Shown here piece after piece: positions 1 to 11,147 of a stretch of 64,000 nt of DNA. The stretch lies in NCBI RefSeq assembly GCF_036543075.1, contig NZ_JAZHPF010000014.1, forward strand, positions 38,142 to 102,141. Direction: 5' to 3'. The DNA comes from Deinococcus sp. YIM 134068 (GTDB taxonomy: Bacteria; Deinococcota; Deinococci; Deinococcales; Deinococcaceae). Made by a program: the position numbers and the translations under genes. Position 1 is the stretch's first letter. Each line of letters starts with the position of its first letter. The notes beneath the pieces are model-generated. The model ran no database searches. It was not told where the DNA came from and saw only the letters and a program-made list of their open reading frames with translations.

Positions 1-401
<401 letters not shown>

Positions 402-498
402 AGCCCTCACTCTACCGGCCTTTCATGTGACCGCTCAGGGCCAGGGTCACGGTGCGGGGGGAGGTCGGCGGGGGCAGTGAGGGGCATCTCACCGCCCA

Positions 499-518
499 GG
501 GTAGGGGGCTGGGGAGGG
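499..518 (+). other. G-quadruplex-type G-tract
   Basis: Four G runs (GGG, GGGGG, GGGG, GGG) are separated by 2, 2 and 1 bases. This fits the usual G3+N1-7 pattern for an intramolecular quadruplex. It lies about 100 bp upstream of the PBP gene start, on the strand opposite its coding sense. Whether it folds is inference. Confidence 0.5.
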
Positions 519-535
519 CGCGTCATCCACCGGAA

Positions 536-562
536 GGGTGAGGGATGGGGGTTGGACGGGGG
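536..562 (+). other. Second G-quadruplex-type G-tract
   Basis: Four G runs of 3, 3, 5 and 5 bases are separated by 3, 2 and 6 bases. It sits 17 bp downstream of the tract at 499-518 and just beyond the 3' end of the minus-strand HEAT-repeat gene. Confidence 0.45.
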
Positions 563-576
563 TTAATGCAGAGTAG

Positions 577-1116
577 TCAGAGGTCATACCGAGCGGCTAT
601 GGCATGGAGGGCGTCAAGAGTCGGCGTCAGGCGTCCGGCCTCAATCTCACCCAACCAACGCGCCTCCGGGCCGGGTCCCAACCTGAATAGCTTCAGGAGC
701 GACTCGAACGCCACCCGGCGAACGTCCTCGTCGGAATCATCCGTCAACGCTCGAACGAGGGCGTCATCCCAGGCGTCAGCCTGCACACCGAGGACAGCGG
801 CGGCGGTGAGACGGACATGCTCGTTCACATCCGAAAGCAGCAAGGAACGGACGTGTTCGAGAAGCTCGGCATCTCCTGACAAGTCGTAGTGAAAACCGAC
901 GAGTTGTAAAGTCTCACCCCGAACGAATCCGTCGTGGTGGCACAGCGCACGCCGCAGCAGGAGCAGGAGATCGGCGTCCTGCCACTCAGCGAGTTGGTGT
1001 ACGTCTGTCCAGAGCGCACCCCACTCCTGTAACCACTTCTCGAAGAGGTCGTCCGAGATCGGCCCCTCTACCCAGTGAGCGAAGCGGGCGAGTATTTGCA
1101 AACGGTCCGCGAGCAT
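577..1116 (-). CDS. HEAT-repeat protein of unknown role
   Basis: The 179-residue, acidic, helix-rich protein lacks a signal peptide or membrane segment. Its middle and end contain repeating helical pairs with spaced Leu, Ala and Val, such as DVRRVAFESLLKL and HVRLTAAAVLGVQ, typical of HEAT/PBS-lyase-like repeats used for protein binding. The ATG at 1116 has an AAAAGGA ribosome site immediately upstream. The gene starts 6 bp after the stop of the DUF72 gene on the same strand, so the two are probably cotranscribed. No enzymatic motif is visible; a scaffold or immunity-type role is possible but not shown. Confidence 0.7.
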   Translation of the reverse strand: MLADRLQILARFAHWVEGPISDDLFEKWLQEWGALWTDVHQLAEWQDADLLLLLRRALCHHDGFVRGETLQLVGFHYDLSGDAELLEHVRSLLLSDVNEHVRLTAAAVLGVQADAWDDALVRALTDDSDEDVRRVAFESLLKLFRLGPGPEARWLGEIEAGRLTPTLDALHAIAARYDL

Positions 1117-1122
1117 GTCCTT

Positions 1123-1950
1123 TTAAATCAACCGCCCGTCATCCGCCGGATCAGGCGTCTTCACCGGAACGCCCCGCGCATTCAACGCCTCACGCAGCAT
1201 GGGAATGTTCTTCAGCGCATGACCCTTCGTCGTGTTCTGGAAAAACACATACAGCTCGCTCAAATCATCCACCACCAGAGCGATCTTCTCCGCCCACTCG
1301 TCCATCTCGGCGCGGTTATAGAGATAGTCGTGGCGCTCGGCGGCGCTGCTGCCCTCCCACCAACTGCCCTTGTTGCGCCCGTGCAGCCGCAGGTAGCCCA
1401 CGTCGGTCGTGACGTGGACCTGCGGTTCGGGCATTCCGCCCACCACCGGGTAATCGGGGCTGACCCAGATCAGGCCGTACTCGGCCATGCCCTCGCGGAC
1501 CTCCGGCTTGTCCCAACTGGCGTGCCGGAGTTCGACGGCGAGTTCGTGCCCGGTGAAGCGTTCGGCGAGGCCGAGGAGGTACTTGCGGTTGTCCGCCGTC
1601 CGGTGGAAGGAGTACGGGAACTGGGCGAGGTACGGCCCCTTCAACCCGGCCTCACGCAGCGGCTCGGGACTCTGGAGCATCCGGTCGAAGTCGGCGTCGG
1701 TGGGGGCGCAGTCGTGGGTAAAGACCTTGTTGAGCTTGACGGTGAAGCGCGTGCGACCGGCGCTCTTGCGCGCCATGCCCTCGAACGCTTTCAGGCCGGG
1801 GATGGCGTAGAAGGACGAGTTCAGCTCCACGGCGTCGAAGTGCCGGGCGTAGGTCTCCAGGAAGGCGTCCTTCTTCACGCCCTCGTAGATGAGTCCGGGG
1901 GCCGCCCACTCCTCGTTGCTGTAGCCGCCACAGCCGATCCATACGCGCAT
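1123..1950 (-). CDS. DUF72 (YecE-like) family protein
   Basis: The 275-residue protein matches the DUF72 family, a TIM-barrel fold of undetermined biochemical function. Recognisable segments are the N-terminal WIGCGGYSNEEW, the mid-region VELNSSFYAIP, and the C-terminal LYVFFQNTTKGHALKN, where the conserved Asn/His-containing stretch lies. Length is normal for the family. A TAGGCT box (1957-1962) lies 6 nt before the ATG, so the message is probably leaderless. The HEAT-repeat gene follows 6 bp downstream in the same direction. Confidence 0.85.
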   Translation of the reverse strand: MRVWIGCGGYSNEEWAAPGLIYEGVKKDAFLETYARHFDAVELNSSFYAIPGLKAFEGMARKSAGRTRFTVKLNKVFTHDCAPTDADFDRMLQSPEPLREAGLKGPYLAQFPYSFHRTADNRKYLLGLAERFTGHELAVELRHASWDKPEVREGMAEYGLIWVSPDYPVVGGMPEPQVHVTTDVGYLRLHGRNKGSWWEGSSAAERHDYLYNRAEMDEWAEKIALVVDDLSELYVFFQNTTKGHALKNIPMLREALNARGVPVKTPDPADDGRLI

Positions 1951-1956
1951 GGGGTC

Positions 1957-1962
1957 AGCCTA
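1957..1962 (-). promoter_or_regulatory. Leaderless-type -10 box for the DUF72 gene
   Basis: TAGGCT on the minus strand is separated by 6 nt from the ATG at 1950, so transcription would start at or next to the start codon. Confidence 0.5.
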
Positions 1963-2008
1963 ATGCGGCGGGCGGAGGACGGCACCGGGAATGAACGCGA
2001 GGTCAAGC

Positions 2009-2425
2009 TCAACCGAAGCGCGGATGCCGGTTCAGCCGTGCCCAGAAGTCGGAGATCGTCTGCACCGCCTCCTGAAACTGGCCGAAGTCGAGCGGCTTGA
2101 TGACGTAGGCCGAGGCACCGTGGGCGTAGCTCGCCTGGATGTCGCGGTCCTCGCCGCTGGTGGTGAGCATGACCACGGGGATGTCGCGGGTGGCGGCCTC
2201 GCCCCGGATGGCGTCGAGCACGGCGAGGCCGTCCATGTGGGGCATCTTGAGGTCGAGGAGGATCAGGTCGGGCAGGTGTTCGGAGGAACGCAGCACGGCG
2301 AGCGCCTCGGGACCGCCGCCCGCGACCGTGATGTCGTGTTCGTCGCCGCTCTCCTCGAAGGCGCTCAGCGCGAGTTCCACGTCGTGCGGGTTGTCGTCTA
2401 CCAGCAGGATGCGTCGGCGTTCCAC
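2009..2425 (-). CDS. Single-domain response regulator (Rcp1-like)
   Basis: This 138-residue CheY-like receiver has no output domain. Visible landmarks are ILLVDDN (acidic pocket), LILLDLKMP with the phospho-acceptor Asp, MLTTS with the switch Thr/Ser, and VIKPL with the conserved Lys. The LDxxMP-TTS-KP pattern and the aromatic C-terminal helix (SDFWARL) resemble Rcp1-type regulators that pair with phytochrome-like histidine kinases; that partner is inferred. I chose the GTG at 2425 because AGGGGAG precedes it by 6 nt; an upstream TTG at 2464 is possible. No kinase is adjacent. A similar protein lies at 40222-40692. Confidence 0.85.
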   Translation of the reverse strand: MERRRILLVDDNPHDVELALSAFEESGDEHDITVAGGGPEALAVLRSSEHLPDLILLDLKMPHMDGLAVLDAIRGEAATRDIPVVMLTTSGEDRDIQASYAHGASAYVIKPLDFGQFQEAVQTISDFWARLNRHPRFG

Positions 2426-2584
2426 AGCAGTCTCCCCTTGCTCCCCCTCAACGGTCGTTCCCAAGCTCCGAACTGTCGGGACATAAAGATTCTATCAAGG
2501 CGGGGTGTGAAGGGGCGTTGAACTGCGTCCCGGCGGGGGAAGTCGTCTACACGCCTCCGGGGCGCGGGCGGGACGGTCGCCGCG

Positions 2585-2590
2585 TAGACT
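2585..2590 (+). promoter_or_regulatory. Leaderless-type -10 box for hisF
   Basis: TAGACT ends 6 nt before the GTG at 2597. Confidence 0.55.
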
Positions 2591-2596
2591 GGCCCC

Positions 2597-3376
2597 GTGT
2601 TGACGAAGCGCATCATCCCCTGCCTGGACGTGCAAAACGGGCGGGTGGTCAAGAATGTCCGGTTCTTCGAGAACCACCGCGACGCGGGCGACCCCCTCGC
2701 CTTAGCGCGGGCCTACGAGACGCAGCAGGCCGACGAACTCGTGTTCTACGACATCACCGCCACGCACGAGGGCCGTTCCCTCATGCTGGACGTGGCCGCC
2801 CGCGTCGCCGAGCAGGTCATGATGCCGCTGACGGTGGGGGGCGGCGTGAACGCCGTGTCCGACTTCCGCCAACTCCTCCTCGCCGGGGCCGACAAGATCA
2901 GCGTGAATAGCGGCGCGGTGCGGCGGCCCGACCTTCTCCGGGAGGCCAGCGACCACTTCGGGGCGCAGTGTGTGGTGCTAAGCATCGACGCCAAACGGCG
3001 GAAGGACGGCGAGGGCTGGACCGTCCACGTCGGCGGCGGGCGGGTGGACACGGGCCTGGACCTGTTGGAGTGGGCGGAGCGGGGGCAGGAACTCGGCGCG
3101 GGCGAGATTTGCCTCAACGTCATGGACGCCGACGGCACCCGCGCGGGCTTCGACCTCCCGGCCACACGCGCCGTCGCCTCGGCGGTGGACCTGCCGGTGA
3201 TCGCGTCGGGGGGGGCAGGCAGGCTGGAGGACTTCCGGGACGTGCTGCGGGACGGGGGAGCCGACGCCGCCCTCGCCGCCAGCGTCTTCCACTTCGGGGA
3301 ATTGACGGTGCCGGAGGTCAAGACGTACCTCAAGGGTGAGGGACTACCCGTGCGCCCGGACTGGCGGGATGCATGA
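2597..3376 (+). CDS. hisF: Imidazole glycerol phosphate synthase subunit HisF
   Basis: The 259-residue (beta/alpha)8 barrel is the cyclase half of IGP synthase. It uses ammonia from HisH to turn PRFAR into imidazole glycerol phosphate and AICAR. Diagnostic segments are the N-terminal KRIIPCLDV with the catalytic Asp, [17 protein letters not shown] with the second catalytic acid, and the phosphate-binding VIASGGAG. The start is GTG at 2597, 6 nt after TAGACT; a TTG one codon later is possible. The stop overlaps hisIE by 4 nt (ATGA). HisH is not in the window, and hisA is 56 kb away. Confidence 0.97.
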   Translation: MLTKRIIPCLDVQNGRVVKNVRFFENHRDAGDPLALARAYETQQADELVFYDITATHEGRSLMLDVAARVAEQVMMPLTVGGGVNAVSDFRQLLLAGADKISVNSGAVRRPDLLREASDHFGAQCVVLSIDAKRRKDGEGWTVHVGGGRVDTGLDLLEWAERGQELGAGEICLNVMDADGTRAGFDLPATRAVASAVDLPVIASGGAGRLEDFRDVLRDGGADAALAASVFHFGELTVPEVKTYLKGEGLPVRPDWRDA

Positions 3377-4032
3377 CGCCGAATCTGGAGGCCCTGAAGT
3401 TCGGCGCGGACGGTCTCATTCCCGTCGTCACCCAGGACGCGCGGACGGGCGCAGTGCTGATGCAGGCATACGCCGACCGGGCGGCGGTGGAGCGCACCCT
3501 GACAACGCGAGAAGCCACCTACTACAGCCGCTCACGCGGGGAGCAGTGGGTCAAGGGCGCGACGAGCGGGCACACCCAGCGGGTCGTCTCGGTCCACCTC
3601 GACTGCGACGGCGACAGCGTGCTCTACCGGGTGGAGCAGACCGGCCCGGCGTGCCACACCGGGGAGTATTCCTGCTTCCACACGCCGCTGCTGGAGGGCG
3701 AGGAGACGCAGACTGGGCTGGACGGCACGCTGGAGCGCGTCTACGCCACGATCACCGAACGGCTCGCCACCCTGCCGGAGAACAGCTACGTCGCGCGGCT
3801 GCACGCCGGGGGTCTCGACCGGGTACTTAAGAAGGTCGCGGAGGAGGCGGGCGAGGTTCTGCTCGCGGCGAAGAACGGGGACCGGGCCGAACTGGCGACT
3901 GAGACCGCCGACCTCCTGTTCCACACCCTCTTCGTGCTCGCGGAGGTCGGGGTGTCGTCCGCCGACGTGGCCGCCGTCCTGCGGGGGCGGGAGGGGCGGA
4001 GCGGGCTGAGGGGGCCGAAGGAGGCGGGTTGA
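3373..4032 (+). CDS. hisIE: Bifunctional phosphoribosyl-AMP cyclohydrolase / phosphoribosyl-ATP pyrophosphatase HisIE
   Basis: The 219-residue fusion carries out the second and third steps of histidine synthesis. Residues 1-110 are the HisI domain, with [13 protein letters not shown], the metal-binding DCDGD and the Cys motif CHTGEYSC. Residues 120-205 are the helical HisE domain, with [16 protein letters not shown] and the acidic [14 protein letters not shown] that bind Mg and the triphosphate. The start codon overlaps the hisF stop (ATGA), indicating translational coupling. The last 15 residues ([15 protein letters not shown]) are a loose tail. Confidence 0.97.
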   Translation: MTPNLEALKFGADGLIPVVTQDARTGAVLMQAYADRAAVERTLTTREATYYSRSRGEQWVKGATSGHTQRVVSVHLDCDGDSVLYRVEQTGPACHTGEYSCFHTPLLEGEETQTGLDGTLERVYATITERLATLPENSYVARLHAGGLDRVLKKVAEEAGEVLLAAKNGDRAELATETADLLFHTLFVLAEVGVSSADVAAVLRGREGRSGLRGPKEAG

Positions 4033-4125
4033 GTGTGAAGTCCGGGTGAAGCTCATCCGGTGATCCGAAGGCGCGGCGTCCGCATACGCTCGGGTGAACC
4101 ACCAGATCACGGGGAGGCTCCACCC

Positions 4126-4971
4126 ATGAAACGACTTGCGCTGCTGTCCGCCACCTGTGCCCTCGCCCTCTCCGCCTGCGGACTGAACTCGCCCGTCGCG
4201 CCCACCGGACGTACCGCCTACGGGCTGGACACGTCCGGGCGGCTCGTCGTCTTCGGCACCGACAACGCGACCGTCAGCGTGGTCCGCGTGACCCTCACGG
4301 GCCTCGGCGCGGGCGAGACGCTCGTGGACCTCGATGTGTTCAACGGCAACGGCAGCCTGTACGCACTGAGCGACACGGGCAAGCTGTACCTCGTGAACAC
4401 GTCCACGGGCGTCCTGACCGCGAACACGGGCGGCAGCCTCGGTGCTCCCCGCGTGATGGATTTCAACCCGGCGGCGCTGCGTCTGCGCGTCTTCAGCACC
4501 GGGGACATGAACTACCGCCTCACGCCCGCCACGGGCACGGCGAACGACGGCACGGTGACGGCGGACGGCACGCTGGCCTACGCGGCGAGCGACGCCAACA
4601 CGGGCAAGGACCCCAACCTCGTCGCGGCGGCGTACACGAACTCCTTCCAGGGCTACCAGCCCGTCGTGGCCGACTACACCCCGGCGACCACCCTGTATTC
4701 GCTCGACGCGGACCTCGACACGCTCGTGACGCATACGGGCGGCCCGGCCTTCAGCACCCTGAACACGGTCGGCACCCTCGGCGTGGACGTGAGCGCCGAG
4801 CGCACCGGCTTCGACATCGCCGGGACGAACGAGGCGTACCTCACGGCGGGCGGCAGCGCCACCACGACCCTCTACACGCTGGACCTCACGACGGGCAAGG
4901 CCACGGTGAAGTCCGTCATTCCTGGCCTCGTTCTCAAGGCGTTCGCGGTGCAGCTCTCCACGCGCTCGTAG
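4126..4971 (+). CDS. DUF4394 secreted lipoprotein
   Basis: The 281-residue protein begins with a lipoprotein signal peptide ([19 protein letters not shown], lipobox LSAC), so it is probably anchored on the outer face of a membrane. The rest is beta-rich and matches DUF4394, a predicted propeller-like family: repeated [22 protein letters not shown] strands, [14 protein letters not shown], and [16 protein letters not shown] turns. The ATG at 4126 is preceded by GGGGAGG; an upstream in-frame codon at 4060 lacks a ribosome site and would bury the signal peptide. Function is unknown. It follows hisIE by about 90 bp, probably as a separate unit. Confidence 0.85.
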   Translation: MKRLALLSATCALALSACGLNSPVAPTGRTAYGLDTSGRLVVFGTDNATVSVVRVTLTGLGAGETLVDLDVFNGNGSLYALSDTGKLYLVNTSTGVLTANTGGSLGAPRVMDFNPAALRLRVFSTGDMNYRLTPATGTANDGTVTADGTLAYAASDANTGKDPNLVAAAYTNSFQGYQPVVADYTPATTLYSLDADLDTLVTHTGGPAFSTLNTVGTLGVDVSAERTGFDIAGTNEAYLTAGGSATTTLYTLDLTTGKATVKSVIPGLVLKAFAVQLSTRS

Positions 4972-5083
4972 GGCAGCTCTCAGCGGTCAGCATTCAGATT
5001 TCAGCCGTCAACCACCCGCAGGTCCTGAGTTGTCCCCAACGCCGCAGCGATTGGCCCGAGTGGGCGCGTTCGCTGCGGCGCTC

Positions 5084-5089
5084 TATGCT
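5084..5089 (+). promoter_or_regulatory. Leaderless-type -10 box for the 5-formyltetrahydrofolate cyclo-ligase gene
   Basis: TATGCT is followed after 7 nt by the GTG at 5097. The ATG inside the box (5085) would then lie upstream of the transcript, so GTG is the preferred start. Confidence 0.5.
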
Positions 5090-5096
5090 GCCCGGC

Positions 5097-5672
5097 GTGA
5101 CCGCCCCTCCCCCGCCCGACGCCCCGAAAGCCGAGTGGCGACGCTGGGCGCGAGGGGTGCGGGCAACCCTCAACCCTCATCCCTCATCCCTCATCACCCC
5201 TCACCTCCTCCCCTTCCTCCACGCCCACGGCGCGCGCCGCGTCCTCGCCTACCGCGCCCTGCCGGGGGAGCCGGACGTGGGCGGGCTGGCGCACGAGTTC
5301 GAGCTGCTGACCACCCGCGCCCGCTTCCGGCCCCAGCCGCACCTGACGCTGCACCCGTGGGAGACGGCGACGGAGATGAGCCGCTTCGGGGCGCTCCAGC
5401 CCCCGGCGGACGCGGCGCGCGTGCCGCTCGCGTCCGTGGATGCCGTGCTGCTCCCCGCGCTCGCCTTCGACAGCTCCGGCGTGCGGCTGGGGTACGGCGG
5501 CGGCTTCTACGACCGCCTGCTCGCCGACTTCACCGGGCTGACCGTCGGCGTCATTCCGCAGGCCCTCGTCGTGCCCGCCCTGCCCGCCGAGGAGCACGAC
5601 CGGCGGGTGGGCTTCCTGACGACGGAGGCGGGGGTTGGCGCTACTGCGGCGCGGACTGTAACCAGAATGTGA
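5097..5672 (+). CDS. 5-formyltetrahydrofolate cyclo-ligase
   Basis: The 191-residue enzyme converts 5-formyl-THF to 5,10-methenyl-THF with ATP, recycling a folate storage form. Recognisable parts are the basic N-terminal helix [45 protein letters not shown] followed by FYDRLL (the glycine-rich ATP/substrate loop), and the terminal [10 protein letters not shown]. The start is GTG at 5097 as part of a leaderless arrangement. Odd: residues about 24-40 ([14 protein letters not shown]) are encoded by CCCTCAT/CCCTCAC heptad repeats like those in intergenic regions here, suggesting a repeat insertion or expansion tolerated in frame. Confidence 0.9.
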   Translation: MTAPPPPDAPKAEWRRWARGVRATLNPHPSSLITPHLLPFLHAHGARRVLAYRALPGEPDVGGLAHEFELLTTRARFRPQPHLTLHPWETATEMSRFGALQPPADAARVPLASVDAVLLPALAFDSSGVRLGYGGGFYDRLLADFTGLTVGVIPQALVVPALPAEEHDRRVGFLTTEAGVGATAARTVTRM

Positions 5673-5722
5673 CGCGGGCCGTGTATCTTCCTTCCCGTAT
5701 CACAACTTCGGAAGGGGGGAAG

Positions 5723-5755
5723 ATGCCAGAACACGCCTCCGGCGTCCGCGCATGA
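5723..5755 (+). CDS. Ten-codon upstream ORF coupled to livG
   Basis: The ORF MPEHASGVRA has an ATG preceded by the strong purine tract GGAAGGGGGG, and its TGA overlaps the livG start as ATGA. livG itself has no other ribosome site. The simplest reading is that translation of this mini-ORF delivers ribosomes to livG. It is not rich in branched-chain residues, so classical attenuation is not evident. Confidence 0.45.
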   Translation: MPEHASGVRA

Positions 5756-6549
5756 CGGCCTCGCAGGCTGCTGCAAATGTTTCGTCCGGCGGACCGGGCA
5801 CCGTCGCCCTTCAGGCACGCGGGCTGGTGAAGGAGTTCCGGGGCTTCCGGGCGACGAACGACGTGAACCTGAGCGTCCGCGAGGGCGAAATCCACGCGAT
5901 CATCGGACCGAACGGGGCGGGCAAGACCACGCTGTTCAACCTGCTTTCGGGCTTCCTGCGGCCCACGAGCGGGGAAGTGATTCTGTTCGGTGAGCGCATC
6001 GACACGCTGCCGCCCCACGCAATCGTCCGGCGGGGGCTGTCGCGGTCGTTCCAGATCAGCAGCGTCTTTCCGAGCCTCAGCGTGCGCGACAACGTGATCG
6101 TGGCCCTGCAATCGCCGACGCGGCTGCCGGGGCAGTTCTGGACGCCGCTCTCCCGGCTGGAGGAACTCGGGCCGCGCGCCGACGCCATCCTTACGGACGT
6201 GGGGCTGGAGGGCGCGCACGCCCGGCCCGCCGCCGACCTCGGGCACGGGGAGAAGCGGCAACTGGAGATCGGCATCTCGCTGACGCAGGACCCCCGCGTG
6301 CTGCTTCTCGACGAGCCGACGAGCGGTATGGGGTCGGAGGGGGTCAACCGCGTCATCGACCTCGTGCGGCGGGTGGCGCGCGGGCGCACGGTCGTCCTCG
6401 TCGAACACAACATGAGCGTGGTCGCGCAGCTCGCCGACCGCATCACCGTCCTGCAATACGGGCAGGTCCTCGCCAGCGGCAGCTACGACGAGGTGCGGCG
6501 CGATCCGCGCGTCATCGAGGCGTATCTGGGCGAGGAGGCGCACGCATGA
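5752..6549 (+). CDS. Branched-chain amino acid-type ABC transporter ATP-binding protein (LivG-like)
   Basis: This 265-residue ATPase subunit belongs to a HAAT-family importer. It shows Walker A GPNGAGKTT at about residues 58-66, a degenerate signature LGHGEKRQLEIG, Walker B VLLLDEPTSGM and the H-loop VLVEHNM. The C-terminal DPRVIEAYLGEE is typical of LivG. It energises uptake through the LivH/LivM permeases encoded downstream. The gene starts within the stop of a 10-codon ORF and overlaps livF by 4 nt. The substrate is inferred only from family and could be branched-chain amino acids, amides or related compounds. Confidence 0.92.
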   Translation: MTASQAAANVSSGGPGTVALQARGLVKEFRGFRATNDVNLSVREGEIHAIIGPNGAGKTTLFNLLSGFLRPTSGEVILFGERIDTLPPHAIVRRGLSRSFQISSVFPSLSVRDNVIVALQSPTRLPGQFWTPLSRLEELGPRADAILTDVGLEGAHARPAADLGHGEKRQLEIGISLTQDPRVLLLDEPTSGMGSEGVNRVIDLVRRVARGRTVVLVEHNMSVVAQLADRITVLQYGQVLASGSYDEVRRDPRVIEAYLGEEAHA

Positions 6550-7286
6550 CGGCCCCGACCGTCTCCCCCGCCCGCCCCGGCCTGACGGGCACGCCCCTGC
6601 TCGAAGTCCGCGACCTCAATGCCTTCTACGGCCAGAGCCACGTCCTGCACGGCGTCAACCTCCACGTCATGCCCGGCGAGGTCGTCAGCCTGATCGGGCG
6701 CAACGGGGCGGGCAAGACGACCACGCTGAAGTCCGTCATGGGTGTCCTCCGCAGCCGCACGGGGCGCGTCACCTTCGAGGGGCAGGACCTCACGCGGCTG
6801 CCGAGCCACCGGGTCGCCGCCCGTGGCCTCGCGTGGGTGCCGGAGGAGCGGGCCATCCTGAGCAGCCTCTCCGTGCGCGAGAACCTGGAACTGCCGCCCG
6901 CCCGGCCCGGCGGCTGGAGCACCGAGCGGGCCTACGAGGCCTTTCCCGTCCTGCGCGAGCGCGGGCACCACCCCGGCTCCAAGCTCTCGGGGGGCGAACA
7001 GCAGATGCTCGCCATCGTGCGGGTGCTCCGCAGCGGCCCCAAGCTCCTGCTCCTTGACGAACCGAGCGAGGGCCTCGCGCCCGTCATCGTGCAGAGGATC
7101 GGCGACATGCTGGCCGAACTGCGCCGCGAGGGACTCAGCATCATCCTCGTGGAGCAGAACCTCAAGTTCGCCACCCGCCTCGCCGACCGGCATTACGTGC
7201 TCGTGGATGGACACGTCGTGGACGAGGTTCACGCGGGCGAGGTGGAGGCGCGGCGGGAGGACCTGTTGCGGTACCTCAGCGTATGA
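6546..7286 (+). CDS. Branched-chain amino acid-type ABC transporter ATP-binding protein (LivF-like)
   Basis: This 246-residue second ATPase of the importer carries Walker A GRNGAGKTT, signature LSGGEQQMLAI, Walker [14 protein letters not shown] and switch VEQNL. The phrase DEPSEGLAP is characteristic of LivF. It overlaps livG by 4 nt. The binding-protein gene starts 112 bp downstream, after a stretch of the intergenic GCTGA-type repeat (7287-7328). It probably forms a heterodimer with the preceding LivG-like protein. Confidence 0.92.
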   Translation: MTAPTVSPARPGLTGTPLLEVRDLNAFYGQSHVLHGVNLHVMPGEVVSLIGRNGAGKTTTLKSVMGVLRSRTGRVTFEGQDLTRLPSHRVAARGLAWVPEERAILSSLSVRENLELPPARPGGWSTERAYEAFPVLRERGHHPGSKLSGGEQQMLAIVRVLRSGPKLLLLDEPSEGLAPVIVQRIGDMLAELRREGLSIILVEQNLKFATRLADRHYVLVDGHVVDEVHAGEVEARREDLLRYLSV

Positions 7287-7330
7287 GCGGTCAGTCGGGA
7301 GCTTTCAGCTTTCAGCGATCAGCCGTCAGC
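7287..7330. repeat. GCTGA/TCAGC-type intergenic repeat
   Basis: A run of alternating TCAG-containing heptads (GGTCAGTCGGGAGCTTTCAG and so on) fills the gap between livF and the binding-protein gene. Similar runs occur at 4975-5010, 10546-10600, 22262-22360 and 59250-59295. Confidence 0.5.
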
Positions 7331-7398
7331 AAGACAGGCGACGCCGTGTTTCTGCTCCCCAACCCACCTTTCCCCTCTCCCCTTCCCCGGAGGAATTC

Positions 7399-8622
<1,224 letters not shown>

Positions 8623-8625
8623 GGA

Positions 8626-8697
8626 GGGTCTAGGGGTCGAGGAGTCGGGCCGTCGAGGCTTTCTCGACCTCTCGGCCCCTCGACTCCTCGACATTTG
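8626..8697. repeat. GTCGAGG-type intergenic repeat, self-complementary
   Basis: A run built on GGGGTCGAGGAGTCG is followed by its near-complement CTCGACTCCTCGAC, giving a large imperfect hairpin between the binding-protein and livH genes. Related sequence lies at 25537-25634 and 43558-43590. It may act as an intra-operon RNA structure that stabilises the binding-protein mRNA; that is inference. Confidence 0.5.
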
Positions 8698-8708
8698 GAA
8701 AAACAACC

Positions 8709-9595
8709 ATGAACACGCAACTCTTCCTCATCCAGGTGTTCAACGGCCTCGTCAACGGGGCCTTCTACGCGCTGCTCTCGCTCGGCCTCGCGGTCATCTT
8801 CGGGATGCTTCGCATCGTCAATTTCATGCACGGGGCGCTCTACATGCTCGGCGCGTTCACGGCCTTTGCGCTGGGGCAGGCGCTGGGGCTGGGGTTCTGG
8901 CCGTCGCTGATCCTCGCGCCGCTCATCGTGGGAGCCATCGGCATGGTGCTGGAGCGGTCGCTGCTCTCGCGGCTGTACGGGCTGGAGCCGAGTTACAACC
9001 TGCTGCTGACCTTCGGGCTGACGCTGCTGACGCAGGACCTCGTGAAACAGGTCATGCTCTCGCAGTACGCGGTGTCGAGCGCACCCTACACGCCGCCCGC
9101 CGCGCTCTCCGGGGTGGTGAACCTCGGCTTCGTGGTCTTTCCCAAGTACCGCCTCTTCGTGATCGCGCTGGCGCTCGCCATCTGCCTGATCACATGGTTC
9201 GTGATCGAGAAGACGCGGGTGGGCGCGATCATCCGCGCGAGTACGGAAAATCCGAACGTCACGCGCGCCTTCGGCATCGACGTGGGCAAGTGGGTGACGG
9301 GCATGTTCGGCGTCGGCGTGGGGCTGGCGGGTCTCGCCGGGGTGCTGGCCGCCCCGATCTACTCGGTGGAGCCGTACATGGGCGCGGAACTCATCATCAC
9401 GACGTTTGCCGTGGTCGTGATCGGCGGGATGGGCAGCATCCTGGGCAGCGTGGTGACGGGCTTCGCGGTGGGCGTGCTCGCCGCCATCGGTGCGGCACTT
9501 TACCCCCCGATAGCAAATACCCTCGTCTTCATCCTGATGGCGATTGTGCTCCTCGTGCGGCCCAGCGGCCTGTTCGGATTGCCGGAGGGGGCGCG

Positions 9596-9599
<4 letters not shown>
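8709..9599 (+). CDS. Branched-chain amino acid-type ABC transporter permease (LivH-like)
   Basis: This 296-residue integral membrane protein has about eight hydrophobic segments. The family hallmark GLVNGAFYALLSLGLAVIFG at the N-terminus and the EAA-like cytoplasmic loop AFGIDVGKWVTGMFGVGVG identify LivH. VIGGMGSILGSVVTGF near the end is also conserved. It forms the translocation pore with LivM, whose ATG overlaps its TGA. It starts 86 bp after the binding-protein stop, beyond a hairpin-forming repeat. Confidence 0.93.
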
Positions 9600-10549
<950 letters not shown>

Positions 10550-10567
10550 GCCGTCAGCAGTCAGCGA

Positions 10568-10599
10568 TCAGCCGTCAGCCCACCAAAGCTGACGGCTGA
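10568..10599. terminator. Hairpin between convergent livM and nrdR
   Basis: TCAGCCGTCAGC and GCTGACGGCTGA form a perfect 12-bp stem around an 8-nt loop. No long U tract follows on either strand (AAGCTTTCT on plus). It is made of the local GCTGA repeat and may serve both converging genes. Confidence 0.55.
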
Positions 10600-10606
10600 A
10601 AGCTTT

Positions 10607-11059
10607 CTACATGTCCTCCCCGTCCTTCAGCCCCCGAATCTCCTCGATGAACCTCTCCAGGCTGTCGAAGTCGCGGTACACGCTGGCGAAGCGGATGTAG
10701 GCCACGTCGTCGAGGGGACGCAGGAAGCTCATCGCCCGCTTGCCGATCTCACCGCTCTCGATCTCGGGGACCTGCACCTCGTCCTCGAAGCCGTAGGCAA
10801 AGGCGCGCAACCTCTCCCCCGGCACCGGGCGTTTCTCGGTGGCGAGGGTCAGCCCACGCAGCAGTTTGTCGGGATTGAACGCCTCGCGCTGTCCGCCGCG
10901 CTTGACGACCATCAGCGGCTCAAGCTGGGCACGCTCGTAGGTCGTGAACCGCCGCGCGCAGCGCAGGCACTCGCGGCGGCGGCGGATGCTCGCCCCATCG
11001 TCGCTGGGCCGCGAGTTCACCACTTTGGAGTCCGGGGCAGAACAGTAGGGGCACCTCAC
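10607..11059 (-). CDS. nrdR: Transcriptional repressor NrdR
   Basis: This 150-residue protein represses ribonucleotide reductase genes by sensing ATP/dATP. The zinc ribbon uses CPYC at residues 3-6 and CLRC about 30 residues in, followed by ARRFTTYER. The ATP-cone starts at VVKRGGQREAFNPDKLLRGL. The C-terminal VAYIRFASVYRDFDSLERF is diagnostic. The start is GTG at 11059, matching the family N-terminus; longer upstream extensions are out of character. It converges on the liv operon. Confidence 0.96.
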   Translation of the reverse strand: MRCPYCSAPDSKVVNSRPSDDGASIRRRRECLRCARRFTTYERAQLEPLMVVKRGGQREAFNPDKLLRGLTLATEKRPVPGERLRAFAYGFEDEVQVPEIESGEIGKRAMSFLRPLDDVAYIRFASVYRDFDSLERFIEEIRGLKDGEDM

Positions 11060-11147
11060 GAGGCCACTCTCCCACGGCACCGTTCCAGAAGCCCGCAGGC
11101 GACCCTTTTCCCCGCTGGCGGCTGGAAGCTGGCGGCTGGCGGCTTCC

